Notes: a model not told the origin generated them from the letters alone. Positions 47,780 through 59,849 are shown, counted from the first letter of the stretch. The stretch: DNA of 64,000 nucleotides from Apricaphanius iberus (GCA_028564705.1 JAPXFQ010002850.1:372001-436000), one strand, 5' to 3'. Translations and numbers: made by a program.

Positions 47780-48765
47780 GGCTTTTCGTGCATCCTGTTT
47801 GCGCATCCTCTGCGCGTTCGTCATTGGCGGAGCAGTCGGTCAATCCCACCTTTCCAGTAAATACGACTTGTGATTGGACTGTACGTAAGCAGACAGCAAA
47901 GCATTGGCCAAGAGCAGAAAGCCCTACCTCCAGGCTTTTTTTAAGTTGCGAGTCTTCATTTTCGTTCATTCTGAGTTTCGGAGTTTCAGAGCAGAGCTGC
48001 GTGACGACGCTGACACAAATCACGTGAGTCGTAAGCTTGCAAATGTGTGGGCGTATCTCCGCAAAGTGGGTGTTGTAAACTAGTCTTTTAAAAAAAAAGT
48101 CTGCAATAGGATTGCAAATGTAATGTAATATAGTAAGTTTCTCCCTTTTGAACCTCAGTTTTCAGAGTTTCAAAACTTTTTTTCTCCTATTCGCACACCA
48201 GTTTTCAGATCACCATTTACAAGGTTTCAAATCTGGAAAACAAACTACACTGGGAGAACAGTGACAAATTCGAAACTCTGAAAAAATGATTGCACAACCC
48301 CGTAAAAAAAGAGTGTTGTACTTATGACTCAAAACTAACTAACTCAAAAACAAAATTATGTTTGCAGAGATTTATTTTTTTTACCACTTTGCAACCCTGC
48401 AAACCTCTGTTTTCAGTTTCATAACTTTTTTTCAAACACTCGCACAACAGTTTTCAGATCACCATTTACAAGGTTTCAAACTTGGAAAACAAACTAATGT
48501 AGTGGGAGAACACTGACAAATTTGAAACTCTTGAAACTTGAAAAATTATTTGCGCAACATCGCAATTTTTTTTGCAGTTCTGAAAAAGGAAATCTCAAAA
48601 ACAACATAATGTTTGCAGAGAAATATTTATGTTTTTACATTTTGCAAGCTTGCAAATCTTATTTTTCGATCTTGCAAAACTTTTTTTGTATGATTTTGAG
48701 CTTTCGAACACTTAGTTTCAACCTTTCAGAACTTTATTTTCAGTTTTGAATCATGGCAAGATATT
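47780..48765. repeat. CpG-rich head plus 249-bp tandem repeat
   Basis: A GC-rich segment at 47.78-48.06 kb is followed by tandem units. The block GTTTTCAGATCACCATTTAC and AAGGTTTCAAA occurs at 48201 and again at 48450 (spacing 249), and TTTGCAGAGA occurs at 48361 and 48612 (spacing 251). A partial third unit (GCAAGCTTGCAAAT, TTGCAAAACTTTTTTT) reaches about 48.76 kb. Units are about 249-251 bp and moderately diverged. I take the whole as one unclassified non-autonomous element with an internal minisatellite, but head and array could be unrelated. Confidence 0.7.
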
Positions 48766-48879
48766 AATCCCATATAAAACAAGCACGTTTCTTGAAAAAT
48801 CTGGATCATAACTTACCATCACAACTGTGAGGGGACAGAATCTAAAACAAAAATGCAGAAAATAACAGTTGATTATTTT

Positions 48880-50217
48880 AAAATAATTAATTTCCATTTC
48901 ATTGTATGACATAAGTATTTGGTTGCCTATCATCCAGTAAGAGTTTAGCCTCCCGCAGGCCTGTTAGTTCTTCTTTAAGAAGCCCTCCTGTTCTTTACTC
49001 ATTACCTGTATTAACTGCGCCTGTTTGAACTTGTATACCTGTATAAAATACATCTGTCTCCGCAGTCAAACAAACTCCAATCTCTCCACAATGGTCAAGA
49101 CCAGAGAGCTCTGCAAGGACATCAGGGATACAATTGTAGACCTGCACAAGGCTGGGATGGGCTACAGGAGAATAGGCAAGCAGATTGGTGAGAAGGCATC
49201 AACTGTTGGTGTAATAATTGTACAAATGGAAGAAGTTCAAGAAGATGGTCAATGGTCCATCTCCCTCGGTCTGGAGCGCCATGTAAGATCTCTCCTCATG
49301 GGGCATCAATGATCATGAGGATGGTGAGGCATGAGCCCAGAACTACATGGCAGGACCTGGTCAATGTCCTGAGTAGAGCTGGGACCACAGTCTTAAAGAA
49401 AATCATCAGTAACACACTCCGCTGTCATGGATTAAAATCCTGCAGTGCACGCAAGGTCCCCCTGCTGAAGCCAGCGCATGTCAAGGCCCGTCTGAAGTTT
49501 GCCAATGACCATCTGTATGATCCAGAGGAGGAATGGGAGAAGGTCATGTGGTCTGATGAGACCAAAGTGGAGCTTTATGGTCTAAACTCCACTTGCTGAA
49601 GAAAGAAGGATGAGTACAGCCCCAAGAACACAATTACAACTGTAAAGCATAGAGGCGGAAACATCATTCTTTGGGGATGCTTTTCTCCAAAGGGGACGGG
49701 CACCGTATTCAGGGGAGGATAGATGGGGCCATGTATCCTGAGATCTTGGCCAACAATCTCCTTCCCTCAGTAAGAGCTTTGAAGATTGGTCGTGGCTGAG
49801 TCTTCCAGCACAACACGACCCAAAACACACAGCCAGGGCAACTAAGGAGTTGCTCTGTAGGAAGCATCTCAAGATCCTGAAGTGGCTTAACCAGTCTCCA
49901 GACCTCAATCCAATATAAAATGTTTGTAGAGCTGAAAGTCTGTGTTACCCAGCGACAGCCCCGAAACCTGAACTCTCTGGAGAAGATCTGTAAGGAGTGG
50001 GCCAAAATCCCTGCAGAAGTGTTTTTGCAAACCTGGTGAAGAACTACAGAAAACGTCTGATCTCTATAATTGCAAACAAAGGTTTCTGTACCAAATATTG
50101 AGTTCTGTTTGTTTGACGTATCAAATATTTATGTCATGCAATTAATTAAAATTAATTACAATCTACATGGGAACACATCAAAAATCTGCAGTGTATCAAA
50201 TACTTGTTCTCCCCAAT
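48880..50217 (+). mobile_element. Near-full-length Tc1-like transposon, inactive
   Basis: It has the layout of a 1.3-1.4-kb fish Tc1 element. A transposase gene begins at ATG 49091 ([20 protein letters not shown]), shows the paired HTH start and the WSDETK catalytic block at 49.55 kb, and continues with degraded [16 protein letters not shown] and DLNP-like DNA. The 3' end TATCAAATACTTGTTCTCCCC at 50.2 kb is the usual Tc1 terminus. A matching left terminal repeat is not clear. Breaks include a frame shift near 49.23 kb, stops near 49.6 and 49.72 kb, and small deletions further on. Confidence 0.9.
49091..49980 (+). pseudogene. Tc1-like transposase pseudogene
   Basis: Two open pieces, about 49091-49311 and 49252-49599, together cover the N-terminal paired-like DNA-binding region and the first catalytic Asp block (W-S-D-E-T-K). 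The two pieces overlap in different frames, which shows an indel near 49.23 kb. The second ends at a stop after LNSTC where a basic stretch is expected. Beyond this the reading frame is lost, although the sequence stays recognisable to about 50.05 kb. No functional protein can be made from it. Confidence 0.88.
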
Positions 50218-50353
50218 ATACATTTGGAATACCATTTAAGAAATGTTTTTAATGAATTCCTATGATTGGGTAAGAAAGTGTTTGTTTCCTGGTGTACAAT
50301 TTGAAGGAAAGGTTGAGGTACAAGTGTAGTGCATTAAGAAAGTACTTTCACAT

Positions 50354-50423
50354 GATTAATCTTGTTTGAATTTTTTCCCCAATATGATTAAATATTGGGG
50401 AGGAAATTAAAACAAGATTAATC
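50354..50423. repeat. 70-bp near-perfect palindrome
   Basis: GATTAATCTTGTTT on the left pairs with AAACAAGATTAATC on the right, and CCCCAATAT pairs with ATATTGGGG near the centre, about 50388. A few mismatches separate the arms. It may be the core of a tiny MITE or a foldback; no target duplication is clear. Confidence 0.8.
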
Positions 50424-50603
50424 ACCCCTCATATGATTTTGTGAAATTTACACTTCAAATGTCAGCACACCCCCACTATAACATGAGGGTGCATCATGGG
50501 AAACACATTTTTTTATAGACATGATATGATGCACTGTTCCACAAAAAAAGTGCTTTATTTACATACACTAAAAAAAAGATAAGATAGGAAACTGAGTGAG
50601 GCT

Positions 50604-51133
50604 TTAAAATTGCAATATGTAAGAACAACATCTGCAGTCCATGTAGAAAAAAAAAAGATTCCGCCCTCAGCCAGTTTCGTGCCGGGTTTTTACGGACCAG
50701 TCCCAGAAGATTTAAGATGACACAAATAGAAGAGTCATATACAGGAAGTTGATAAGTAGATAGATACATTTCACTGTAATATTGAGTTGTTGGTAATTGA
50801 AAAAGGTAGCTTGGGATATTTTTAAATATTAAACAATTTCTTTCTAATTTACTGCTAACATTGTTAGCTCAACATTAGCCTCTCACAGTCTTTCTGCTGA
50901 AAAATTGACAACCTTGCATGCTTACATGTGATTGGCTCTGCAAGCCGGAAGTAGGGAGGTGGGACGGATTTAAAAAAATGACTACATCCCTCAGATCATT
51001 TTAGAATGATAAAAATGTGCAACCTGGCTTAGGAGGAAATCTGTTTCTATGTAACCTTCCTTCCAACATTATTGATACATGAGATTGTTATGTGATTATT
51101 TCACTTTGAAATTCTTACATATTGCACATTTAA
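50604..51133. mobile_element. MITE with TGCAATATGTAAGAA ends, 0.53 kb
   Basis: Perfect 15-bp terminal inverted repeats, TGCAATATGTAAGAA at 50611-50625 and TTCTTACATATTGCA at 51112-51126, extend outward to TTAAA/TTTAA with mismatches. The interior (CGGGTTTTTACGGACC, ATTGGCTCTGCAAGCCGGAAG) has no coding capacity. The superfamily is not certain. Confidence 0.8.
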
Positions 51134-52089
51134 CATGAATACAAATAAAGACAATATTTCCTATCTATATAAAGGCTTTTGTGAAGATACTTAGGGAGAA
51201 TGAATGAGTCTCATTTTCATCTAGATTCCCTCTGTGTTTTAAGGTGTACACAAAATTTTAGTTAGACTAACAGTACTGATGGTAAATTAAAGCCATGAAA
51301 CATTTCATGGTATGAGAATCAGTAGGGGTAAGGTTCATTGGCAGATTAATTTTTGTCCAACAGTGTGAGGCCGGCCAATAATAACATTTTCCTGGATCTA
51401 TTCATGGCTATCCATCTGTCTGTAAAGGTAGGATAAGATGTGGATACGTTATTTTATAAATATATATAAAGGAAATTTTATAAGTAGACAATAATAAAGG
51501 GACTTATAAGAATTCATGTACTTGCTTAAATATTTAATTGCTACACATCATCCGCTAAGAGGCCAGAATGTACATTAAAAAAAACAAACTTTAAAGAAAA
51601 AATGCAAGATGTATTATGAATCTTTGCATTGAATTGACTGTATGCTAAACAAAGCAGTTTCACAGAAGCACAAGAGGTTTATCATTTTCTGAAAAGGCAT
51701 AGCCAGAAAAGTTAGAGATGTGTAACAGCCTCAATAATTCTCAGAAGAGCTGCCAAAGTGTAAGAAAATTGCCTGGCAACAACAGAATTTACCAAACGTG
51801 TTAACTGGGTGCTAAAAAAAAGCTCATACAAACTGAGCAGATAACCTAACACTACACTATGATTGTTTGGAATTTACAGCTACAACAAAATAAAGATTTT
51901 ACAATGAGACTTATATGTTTGTATAACAAACTTTTTTTGTATAACTAACAACTGATCAATGTTGGCTTCAATTACAATGAACAGAGGAACAAGCAGTCAA
52001 GTTAAAATTTAGAAAAAAAATGTACAATATCGAGAAAGAAGTCCATATTGTACATATAAGTTAGGAAATCTTAAACTTGAGCGAGTAAT

Positions 52090-52600
52090 TTTCATTCTTT
52101 CTACAGCGAGAAACCCTGGGAAAACCTCATCCACTCAAATTCCACTGTCCGTCCAGGATAAGAGGCTTGTAAGCAAAGCTTTCGTGAACCAACACTTCCC
52201 CCTTTGCTTAGTTAATGCAGATTAGCTTCCCAAAATGAATTGAAAACGTAAAGCTGTTGTGGAAATAGCAACGAGAAGGAAGAAAGCCGACGAAGAGCGT
52301 GCCAAAGCTGAATCTGCATCGGAGCTGCTGCATTTACGCGGTGGCGTCAACTCAAGGAAGCTAAGGGATTATTTTCTCCTGGACAGAAGATCCCGTTTTT
52401 TGTGACTTTGGTGGAAATGGCTTGTGTCCTGCGAGTTGTTGACTGTGGTGGAGACCCAACGAAACCATGCTGGCTGCGCATGCCTGTGTTACTGAGGCAT
52501 GGCTTAGGGGGAGAGCATGAAGCAAGGGGTGGGACTTTTTATTTTGCAATAACGACCTCTTGAGGAGCGCTCCCACAATCTTATACCCTGCCTTTAATAT
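52090..52600 (+). repeat. Unclassified repeat-like segment with short basic open frame
   Basis: The segment has higher GC than its flanks. It contains an open frame without a usable ATG, about 52237-52403, reading KRKAVVEIATRRKKADEERA and KAESASELLHLRGG before a stop at TTTTTTGTGA. A further block GAGGAGCGCTCCCACAATCTT lies near its right end. It looks like part of a dispersed fish element rather than a host exon, since splice sites and a start are lacking. I do not recognise the protein. Confidence 0.4.
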
Positions 52601-52878
52601 GATTTTATAATTTTTTGGGGCATGTAAAAATGTCACGTAGATGTCAAATTTGGAAAAGCACAAAAAAGCAAATGAAATGAAACAGCCTTTAATAAATGAG
52701 AAAAAAAATTTATTTTAATTAAGTAATCAAAAAATTTTATATGGTAAACCTGATGAGAAAAAAGAACAATAAACCCCAAAAAGACCAAAAAAAAAGGACA
52801 AGAAATAGGTTGACTCAAAATCTAAACTTCGAAATATGCTATAAATGTGTCTGATTGGCGTTTATTTATGGTCTTTCA

Positions 52879-52908
52879 GTGTGTGCGTGTGTGTGTGTGT
52901 GTGTGTGA
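52879..52908. repeat. (GT)n microsatellite
   Basis: A 30-bp GT run with one C interruption. Confidence 0.95.
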
Positions 52909-54594
52909 TATTTTAGTACAAAAGTCACAAAATGCCAATCTGAAATGTCATCGCTCACAGCTGTTTATGTCCAACAGTTTGGCTGTTTAACTGAATTCAG
53001 ACTCAATCCAGCTAGAAGAGAAGCAATTTCAAAATGTGTTGCTTTTTGTCAGGCAGTTTGCACCAAAAGCTGGAATGAAAAACACAAATTCAAAGAAATT
53101 TTTTTCCTTTTTAAACCTCCCCGCTTCCACAATCCAAGACCTCTTTAAAATATTCACCAACATGGCTTTGATAGCACCATATCCAAAAAAAAACAAAGAA
53201 AGTGAAATAGATTAGATATTTTCTATTAATCTTCAATGATCCATTCATATCTATGCGTTGAAGAAACCATCTAAAACATAAAACAGATTAACGGTTTAAA
53301 AATCCAAAGTTGAAAGGCAGCAACACCAAGACAGGACTTATTTGAGGCAACTCAAATCAACTGCTCTGTTCAGCTTGACAACAAGGCTGCCTCTGATGCA
53401 GGGTTTCCACAGCAACCGGAGGGAGGCTGTCACCAGGGTAACCATTACCACAGATAGGGAAAGAAACGGAGTGTTCTGAACTTAAATCATGTCTATCCTG
53501 CCTGTCGGTTATCACCTTGAGATGAAGCGGAAAGCTTTATCGTTGAGTTATGATCTTTTTAGAACAAACACAATATTAATTTCAAGTGACAAGTTTCAAC
53601 TATGTGAGCAGGCAGAGCGCAAAATTAATCTGTGTCATTTAATAAAACATGGGGAAAATCAAAGCAATGGTGAATTAGTGGACTGCTGATACAATTAATC
53701 ATCAGGAAGCGTGTTCTGTTATTTATTTGACAAGCGGCAGACAAGCTTTGGCTTCCACATGATCACAATTACCCACAAACACTTTACACATGTCTGATTA
53801 AACTGGTATCTCTATTTAAACTGCTTATGAATAGACTGGAAAGTGGACATGTTTTTTTAAATGAGGGCTCAACACGTGCTGGCAAAACTATTGAGATAAG
53901 TGATAAATGGAGACATAAATAGTTTATTGATCCTTCCACGTAGACTCTCAGAAGAAATACTATGGATTCGTCAGCTGTGTGAACACAACAAAGACAGGTG
54001 ATGTGCCTGCATTTATTTGATTTCCAGTTAACATTCATTTAGTGGAGATGGGTCACTGAAAAACACACTGACTGAAAATGAAAATAAAAAAAGCTGTAGA
54101 TTACTATTAGACCTCAAGCAGTGGGACCTTCTGTTTGATGTGGATGCCAGTGGGCTGAGAAGGCTCCAACCACCACTGAGTGTGCTACATTCAGATAGAT
54201 AACTCGCAATGCAATATACATCAAGCCACAACAGAACTGACACTTCATTAAATGAGAGGAACGACGGTAGAGTTTCATCCTCTCTCTATTGCTGACATTT
54301 AATTACACCCTAGCATACAAATTCTAACATAAACCCATGTTCACAAATGAATAATGCATCAGTCTTTTGCAAAGATGCACCAATTAAACATAAAAGAAAA
54401 AATGTGGTGCATTTTATTTGACAGAGATGGTAGTTTTGAATCCAAAATTATCCCATTTACACATCAAAGCATTTGTCAACTTATCTGATTTTGTTAAATT
54501 TAAAACAGAATAATCCAAAGACACGCTGTTGTTCAAAAGAATGGTTGTATTTTCACATAACTTTTAAGCAAAGATCTGCAATGCAACAGAGGGA

Positions 54595-54666
54595 TGGTGC
54601 CTATCTCCAGCTGTCAACGGGCGATAGGCGGGGTACACCCTGGACAGGTCACAAGTCCATCACAGA
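54595..54666 (-). repeat. SINE body fragment
   Basis: Read on the minus strand, this is CTGTGATGGACTTGTGACCT through the GTACCCCGCCTATCGCCCGT block to GATAGGCACCA, the 3' body of the SINE family. The GGAT tail is reduced to a single ATCCC-like end. Confidence 0.82.
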
Positions 54667-54779
54667 CTTTGTCATATAATATAAATAAATAAAAACGATT
54701 ATGACACCTTTTTATCAACATGTGACTCATGATGCAAACAAACTGTGAACCAAACACATCGAATGGCTGTACAAACCAT

Positions 54780-55385
54780 ACATTGTAAAAAAGAATAGAC
54801 AGCGCCTCCTCACTCCTCCCCGTTTACAAGAATGACACACTTTCATGGGGGAATTCATGGCGGATTAACAGACTCCTCCTCCCCAGCTCTGACGAAGCAT
54901 GTTCCTAAAAAGGGTGTATGGGCGTGTAGATCGGTCGTAATCACGCCCATTCTGCTCCCGCGTCATTAGCTCTGATGCTAAACTTGGCTCGGCCCCCTCA
55001 TTAAATATGCAAGATTTCAAATAATTATCTTACGAAAAACCAGCCTGGTGCCTATTATTTTTACAAGCCCAGCGTTATCTCAGGATGAATATGTAGCCAT
55101 AGAAAGTTTTTTAAAAATGGGCACCAGGCATTAAAGTTGTTTTTAACGTGTCTAAAGTCCAATGCTTTTCAATGGGGGCCTAGCGGCCAAATGGAGGTAC
55201 TACAGCAATGGAGGAGCAATGGCGGCCTCCATGGTATGCGGTCACAAAGCAGAGCAGCCAGCGGCCATTGGTACAAACCTGCTACACTTGCTGCAGATTT
55301 TTTTTCCAGTCCAATTGCAGTGTTTAATTTAAAATTACATTTTTCATGGCTAAGTCAAGTCTCAACTCCTTAAGGGGCAAGTCCA
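54780..55385. repeat. CpG-rich unclassified repeat-like segment
   Basis: This stretch is richer in GC and CpG than its surroundings (for example GTAGATCGGTCGTAATCACG and AGCGGCCAAATGGAGG). It ends near AGTCAAGTCTCAACTCCTTA, a string of the kind seen in fish dispersed repeats. No terminal repeats or exon could be defined. A host regulatory island cannot be excluded. Confidence 0.35.
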
Positions 55386-57597
55386 AGTCAATTATTTAAC
55401 GTAAAGAAAAAAAAAAATTACTCTTGACAGTGTCTAGATTGCCTATAGCACAAGATTGCTGCATGTCAATTCAAATCCTTACTTTTAAGCCCAATTTCAT
55501 ATAAATTAATCAAATATTTATCTTTTACATATTCAACATGTCGCAACTTATATTAATTGTTGTTATATTTTTAAAAACAAGGTATAGTATTTGCGCCAAC
55601 AAAAATGTAAAGATCCCTTAAAAAAATAGAATTATGTAATCAGGAGTTCATGTTGAATTTCTGATCAATTCAAACAGGAAGTCTTTTTTTTTTCAAAGAA
55701 CAATTATCGTTTTGTATTTAACATAATTAACACTGGTTAACCCCCAGCACTCAATTAGCCCTCTCTTTTACAATGAAGCAGAGTATATAGGGTTAAGATG
55801 CATGTTTTTCTCCTTTGGTGAAAGTATCTGTAAGATTAGTGGGAAAGCATGTGTTAAATTGGCATAAAACATTTGGAATCAAGTTAACACATTAAACAAG
55901 TTAGAATGTATTGAGAGTGCAAAACAATACTGCAGTTCTGAATAAATACAACATAAAGTTGGGTTGTCAATATTAGGATGGAAAAATTAACAGATTGTTA
56001 TGAACGATTATTAGCACAAGGTGAATAAAACAAATGTCCCTTTAAAAGAAAAAAAACACCTCTGTCAGAGATTAGATTATGCACCTAAAATAAAAAGATA
56101 CAAAAGGTGAATTTAATTAATTTCAGAGACAAATCTTTTATTTATAGTGTATTGCCAGGCAACATGTTTGTCCACATAGCTCATCTAATGTTTTGCATAT
56201 GAAACAGCTCATTCCTATGAGATTGTTCATTGGCCACAGCTGATCAGATACACAAAGTCACCATCAATCACCATCAATCAAATGAAAAATGTTTGACGGT
56301 CAAATCTTCTGAATTAGGAGACAGGTGTCTATCAATGTTCATTACATTTATGTGTCTACAGCCGTAGGCTATAGTAAAGCTGCAGCCAGCAGAGAAAAAT
56401 GAAAAGACTCACACTAATGAATCTTATGTGTCTTAAGAAAGGCTTATACTAATACAAATAACATCTCCTTCGATTTATTTCTATTTCAGGTTGAGCTATT
56501 CTGTTGGCGGTCAGTATAAATGAAGGTATACAATTGCCCAGGGCAGATTACAATTGCGAAGCATTCAGGAAATTTCGGAAAGTTGGCAGCAAAGCAATAT
56601 TAATATCACCTTGTAGGCATTTGTAGAATACCAGGTGACTAACAGGAAGCAAAGTAGTTCAGGTCAGTTAGCTGGGATATCTACTATTATTGGTTAGTTG
56701 TGGCTGCCTGGCAAACTGCCTCCATGTTGCTTTGCTTCTCATCAGGCATCTGGCATTGTCTTAAAACATTTAGGCTGCCTGGCTGCAGCTCACTCTTACT
56801 GCCTGGCCTCATGAGAGGTTTTAATATGTTGCTCTGCTCCTCTCAGAAACCAGAGAACTGTAAATATGAACAGAGGATTGGAATAGCGTGTCAGTATCAC
56901 AGGATGTAGAAAGACAGTGATAATACTGCTGTTTTGAGAAATTTCTTTTGACCAACATTTATTTGGAGGAGTCTTCTAATGTCAAGATAGTGACAGTTGG
57001 AATCTGTCGGTCCATACACATAATTAACCAGCATGACTGTTTTCAAGAGTAAATTACTTATTTTATGCTAATATATCGTGTTCTGAAACTGACACTGACA
57101 TTAAAAAGCCGTCAAGTAATTGTTAAAGAATCCGGTCAGCCAATTTGAACATTTGGTTTTAAAGCTTTTGCAGAACATAACATGACATTAAGTTACATCA
57201 TTACTGCTTCACTGCTGTGACACCTGCACAACATCTGCATAAAGGCCCAAGAATTGGTGCTTGTGTCCTGTTTTAATAGCTTTTCTGAGATACTCAAGGC
57301 ACAGAATTTTTTGGTCTAAAAAAAAGGCAACCTGGTTAAGCTGAATATTACCTTTATATATGCTACAGTGTCAGATGCATTGAAAGGAAAAGCTGAAGCG
57401 CTATTTACAAAAAGCTGTATATCTTCAAACACTGTAGATGAAAAGTGTGACAGAGGTAAGCAGTTCTTTAAACTTAAAAAAGAAAAATCTAGTCATTAAT
57501 TTGAGTTCATTTATTTCATCTCGAGAGGTAAAAATAATGGTTTTAAACAAAAAAACACCAGTGCCACAGTCAGTGGCATAAATTCATCTACCTAAAG

Positions 57598-57812
57598 CAG
57601 TATTCCTCAAACGTTTTACAGTGGGTACCACCTGAGAAAACTCCTAAAAATAATTATTTATTGGTAATTTTTGCCGGCCACAGTGTGAGTGAATTATACG
57701 CTTTTTTGAATTAATTTTGTTTTAAAAAAATATTTCTAACTTTCTTCCAAGTACCACTAGGGAGAGCTTGAGTACCACTGGTGGTACATGTACCACAGTT
57801 TGAGAATCATGG
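57598..57812. mobile_element. hAT-type MITE with perfect 8-bp duplication
   Basis: The 215-bp element begins CAGTATTCCTCAAACGTTTT and ends CCACAGTTTGAGAATCATGG, imperfect inverted repeats. The octamer ACCTAAAG is repeated exactly on both sides (57590-57597 and 57813-57820), as expected for hAT insertion. No coding capacity. Confidence 0.9.
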
Positions 57813-57913
57813 ACCTAAAGCAATATTTAGCTGAAGGTTTTTTTTTTTAATTATTGATCACTTCCAGGAATTTTGTTTTGATAATTCTTCGTCTAATTAA
57901 AGACTTCCAGTGT

Positions 57914-58110
57914 CTTTTGGTCAGTCTTCAAAATGGGAGAAACAAGAATAAAATGGCTAAAAGGACAGGAGGGAAAGGAACCGGCTACAAGAATAGAGCT
58001 ACTTACATAAACTCACTCACATTTAAACACAGAGCAGTAACTAAAAAGTGGAAAACAATTGGAACACTGACACTCCAATCTAGATGTGTACGAAAATGTA
58101 TCTTTCCACC
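57914..58110 (+). repeat. Possible Tc1 DNA-binding fragment
   Basis: A plus-strand frame contains NKMAKRTGGKGTGYKNRATY and AVTKKWKTIGTL, which loosely resembles the helix-turn-helix of Tc1 transposases (G.GYK.I...V..I..KWK..GT). The resemblance is weak, and there are no flanking Tc1 blocks. Confidence 0.35.
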
Positions 58111-58161
58111 ATAAAAAGACTTTTCACTCATTACGAGGGATACAAACTCAACTGTGGAAAA

Positions 58162-58194
58162 TTTTATCTGCTGTTTTATCCACAGCAGATAAAA
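58162..58194. repeat. Perfect 12-bp stem hairpin
   Basis: TTTTATCTGCTG at 58162-58173 is followed after a 9-nt loop by CAGCAGATAAAA at 58183-58194. It lies in otherwise featureless DNA. Confidence 0.85.
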
Positions 58195-59633
58195 CAATTG
58201 AGCATCTTAGTCACAAACACAAACTACGCTTTAGGATTTACTATTCTAAACCTCTCATTCTAAAACTACAACCCTTGCATTTTATTTTTACTAAAATGAA
58301 AGAACATATTCTGTGTAGAAATTGAAAAACATGAAGAATAAAGGATTTTTTTGTGGGACAGGATGGCTGATCTACAGTCTGATACTAAATTGGTGTGTTG
58401 AACAGTACTTGAAACAACACAGCTGTCTTATTCATCTAACTTGACAAAGAGAAGCTTGTGCAAGCTCCAAATATCAACTAGAAAACATGAAAAGCAACCA
58501 TTTTTAATACATCCTTGTCTGTATTTATTGGTTTCAAAAAAAAAATATGGACAAAAGGGTTTAATTGTTTTTATTTTTTTACAACCATGTCAACTATTAC
58601 ACAACTATGTACGCTTATAAAGGAGGAATAAGATGATAAGTGGTAATGGCTGAGCTTGAAATATGGCAAAAGAAGGTCAGGAGCTATAGAGCACAGAGAA
58701 ACTGATTAGTTATTCTGGCCACATGAGTGAAGCAAATTAAAAATATGGAGGTATTTAAGTTAATGTAAAACAAAGAGTTATATGGTTGAAGTCTTCCTTT
58801 ATTATCGATTCTTTCATTAAAGGTTAAGGGACCGTGTCAAATCTTTTTTAGTCAATTGAGATGCAAGAATAATTTCTATAAAAATAATCACAGGGGGTAA
58901 TCTAGGAGCTGAGAGCATTCAATATAAATTGAAGAGGCCTAAACAGAAGTGTCCATTATTAAAATCCTTGTACTGTCACTTTATGCAACACTTCATACCC
59001 AATTACAAGAATCAGTGCATCATCAGAATATTTAATAAATAAACCCAATGTACTATAATGTAATGTATTAAACTACTATCTGGTCAAATTTATGGTAATT
59101 TATTCCTACAGGGTAAGCAGTGCATCTCATTCTCGTACTTTTTGTAACATGTTCTAATCTATTTCCTCAGCAAAATGTCATAAAAGCAGAGTAGTTCATA
59201 TTTGCTCAGATCCTAGTTTGAAAAATATGTCCTAAAAAATTTTCCACTTCGACAGAAGCATTAACCAGCAGAGATGGAGCAACATGTTAAAAGCTGCTCT
59301 ATGAAAGCTGCAAAGGATAACCTCTATTGCTCAAGGTCATGGGCGTAAGAGACGTGGGATATGAGTGGGACACTTCCTCCGCACTTTCAGTGTTTGTGCA
59401 TTCTATCCCCTGTACAGTGTTGGATTTAGCAGTTTTGGGGCCCAATGCGAAGAACTTAGAAAAAAAGTCATTTTTGTAACTTTCACTGGTCCAGTCTTTA
59501 GATGACACTAATGTACATAATTTAGATGTTTGGAACTGCATCTGAATAAAAAAAACATATTTAACTGTTTGATAAATTTATTATACATACATAATTAAAT
59601 TTTGGTAAAAGTGTGTCAGGTACCCATGTTTGT

Positions 59634-59700
59634 GACAAGGCAAGGAAAATGTATTTGTATAGCGTACTTTCAACAACAAGGCAATTTAAGGTGACATGTT
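59634..59700 (-). repeat. LINE 3' terminus fragment
   Basis: CAAGGCAAGGAAAATGTATT, then TGTATAGCGTACTTTCAACA and CAAGGCAATTTAAGGTG, is the reverse complement of the 3' terminus at 20.86-20.92 kb, with the same order of blocks. Only the last 65 bases of the element are present. Confidence 0.75.
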
Positions 59701-59849
59701 CAGCAGACCTTTCATGCTGTTTCAAATGGACTGCAAGTAGTAAGAGCTGATGAAGAAAACTATTGGTTGAGCTGTTTTGAAAATAGATTTACCTTTTTAG
59801 TCCAGTTTTAGCATTTAAATGAACTTTGGGGGAAATTGACAACATTAAT

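Noticed and set aside
47737..48027. 96-codon plus-strand frame in the CpG-rich head
   Set aside because: It overlaps a 122-codon frame on the other strand, and the segment looks like a dispersed repeat head, not an exon.
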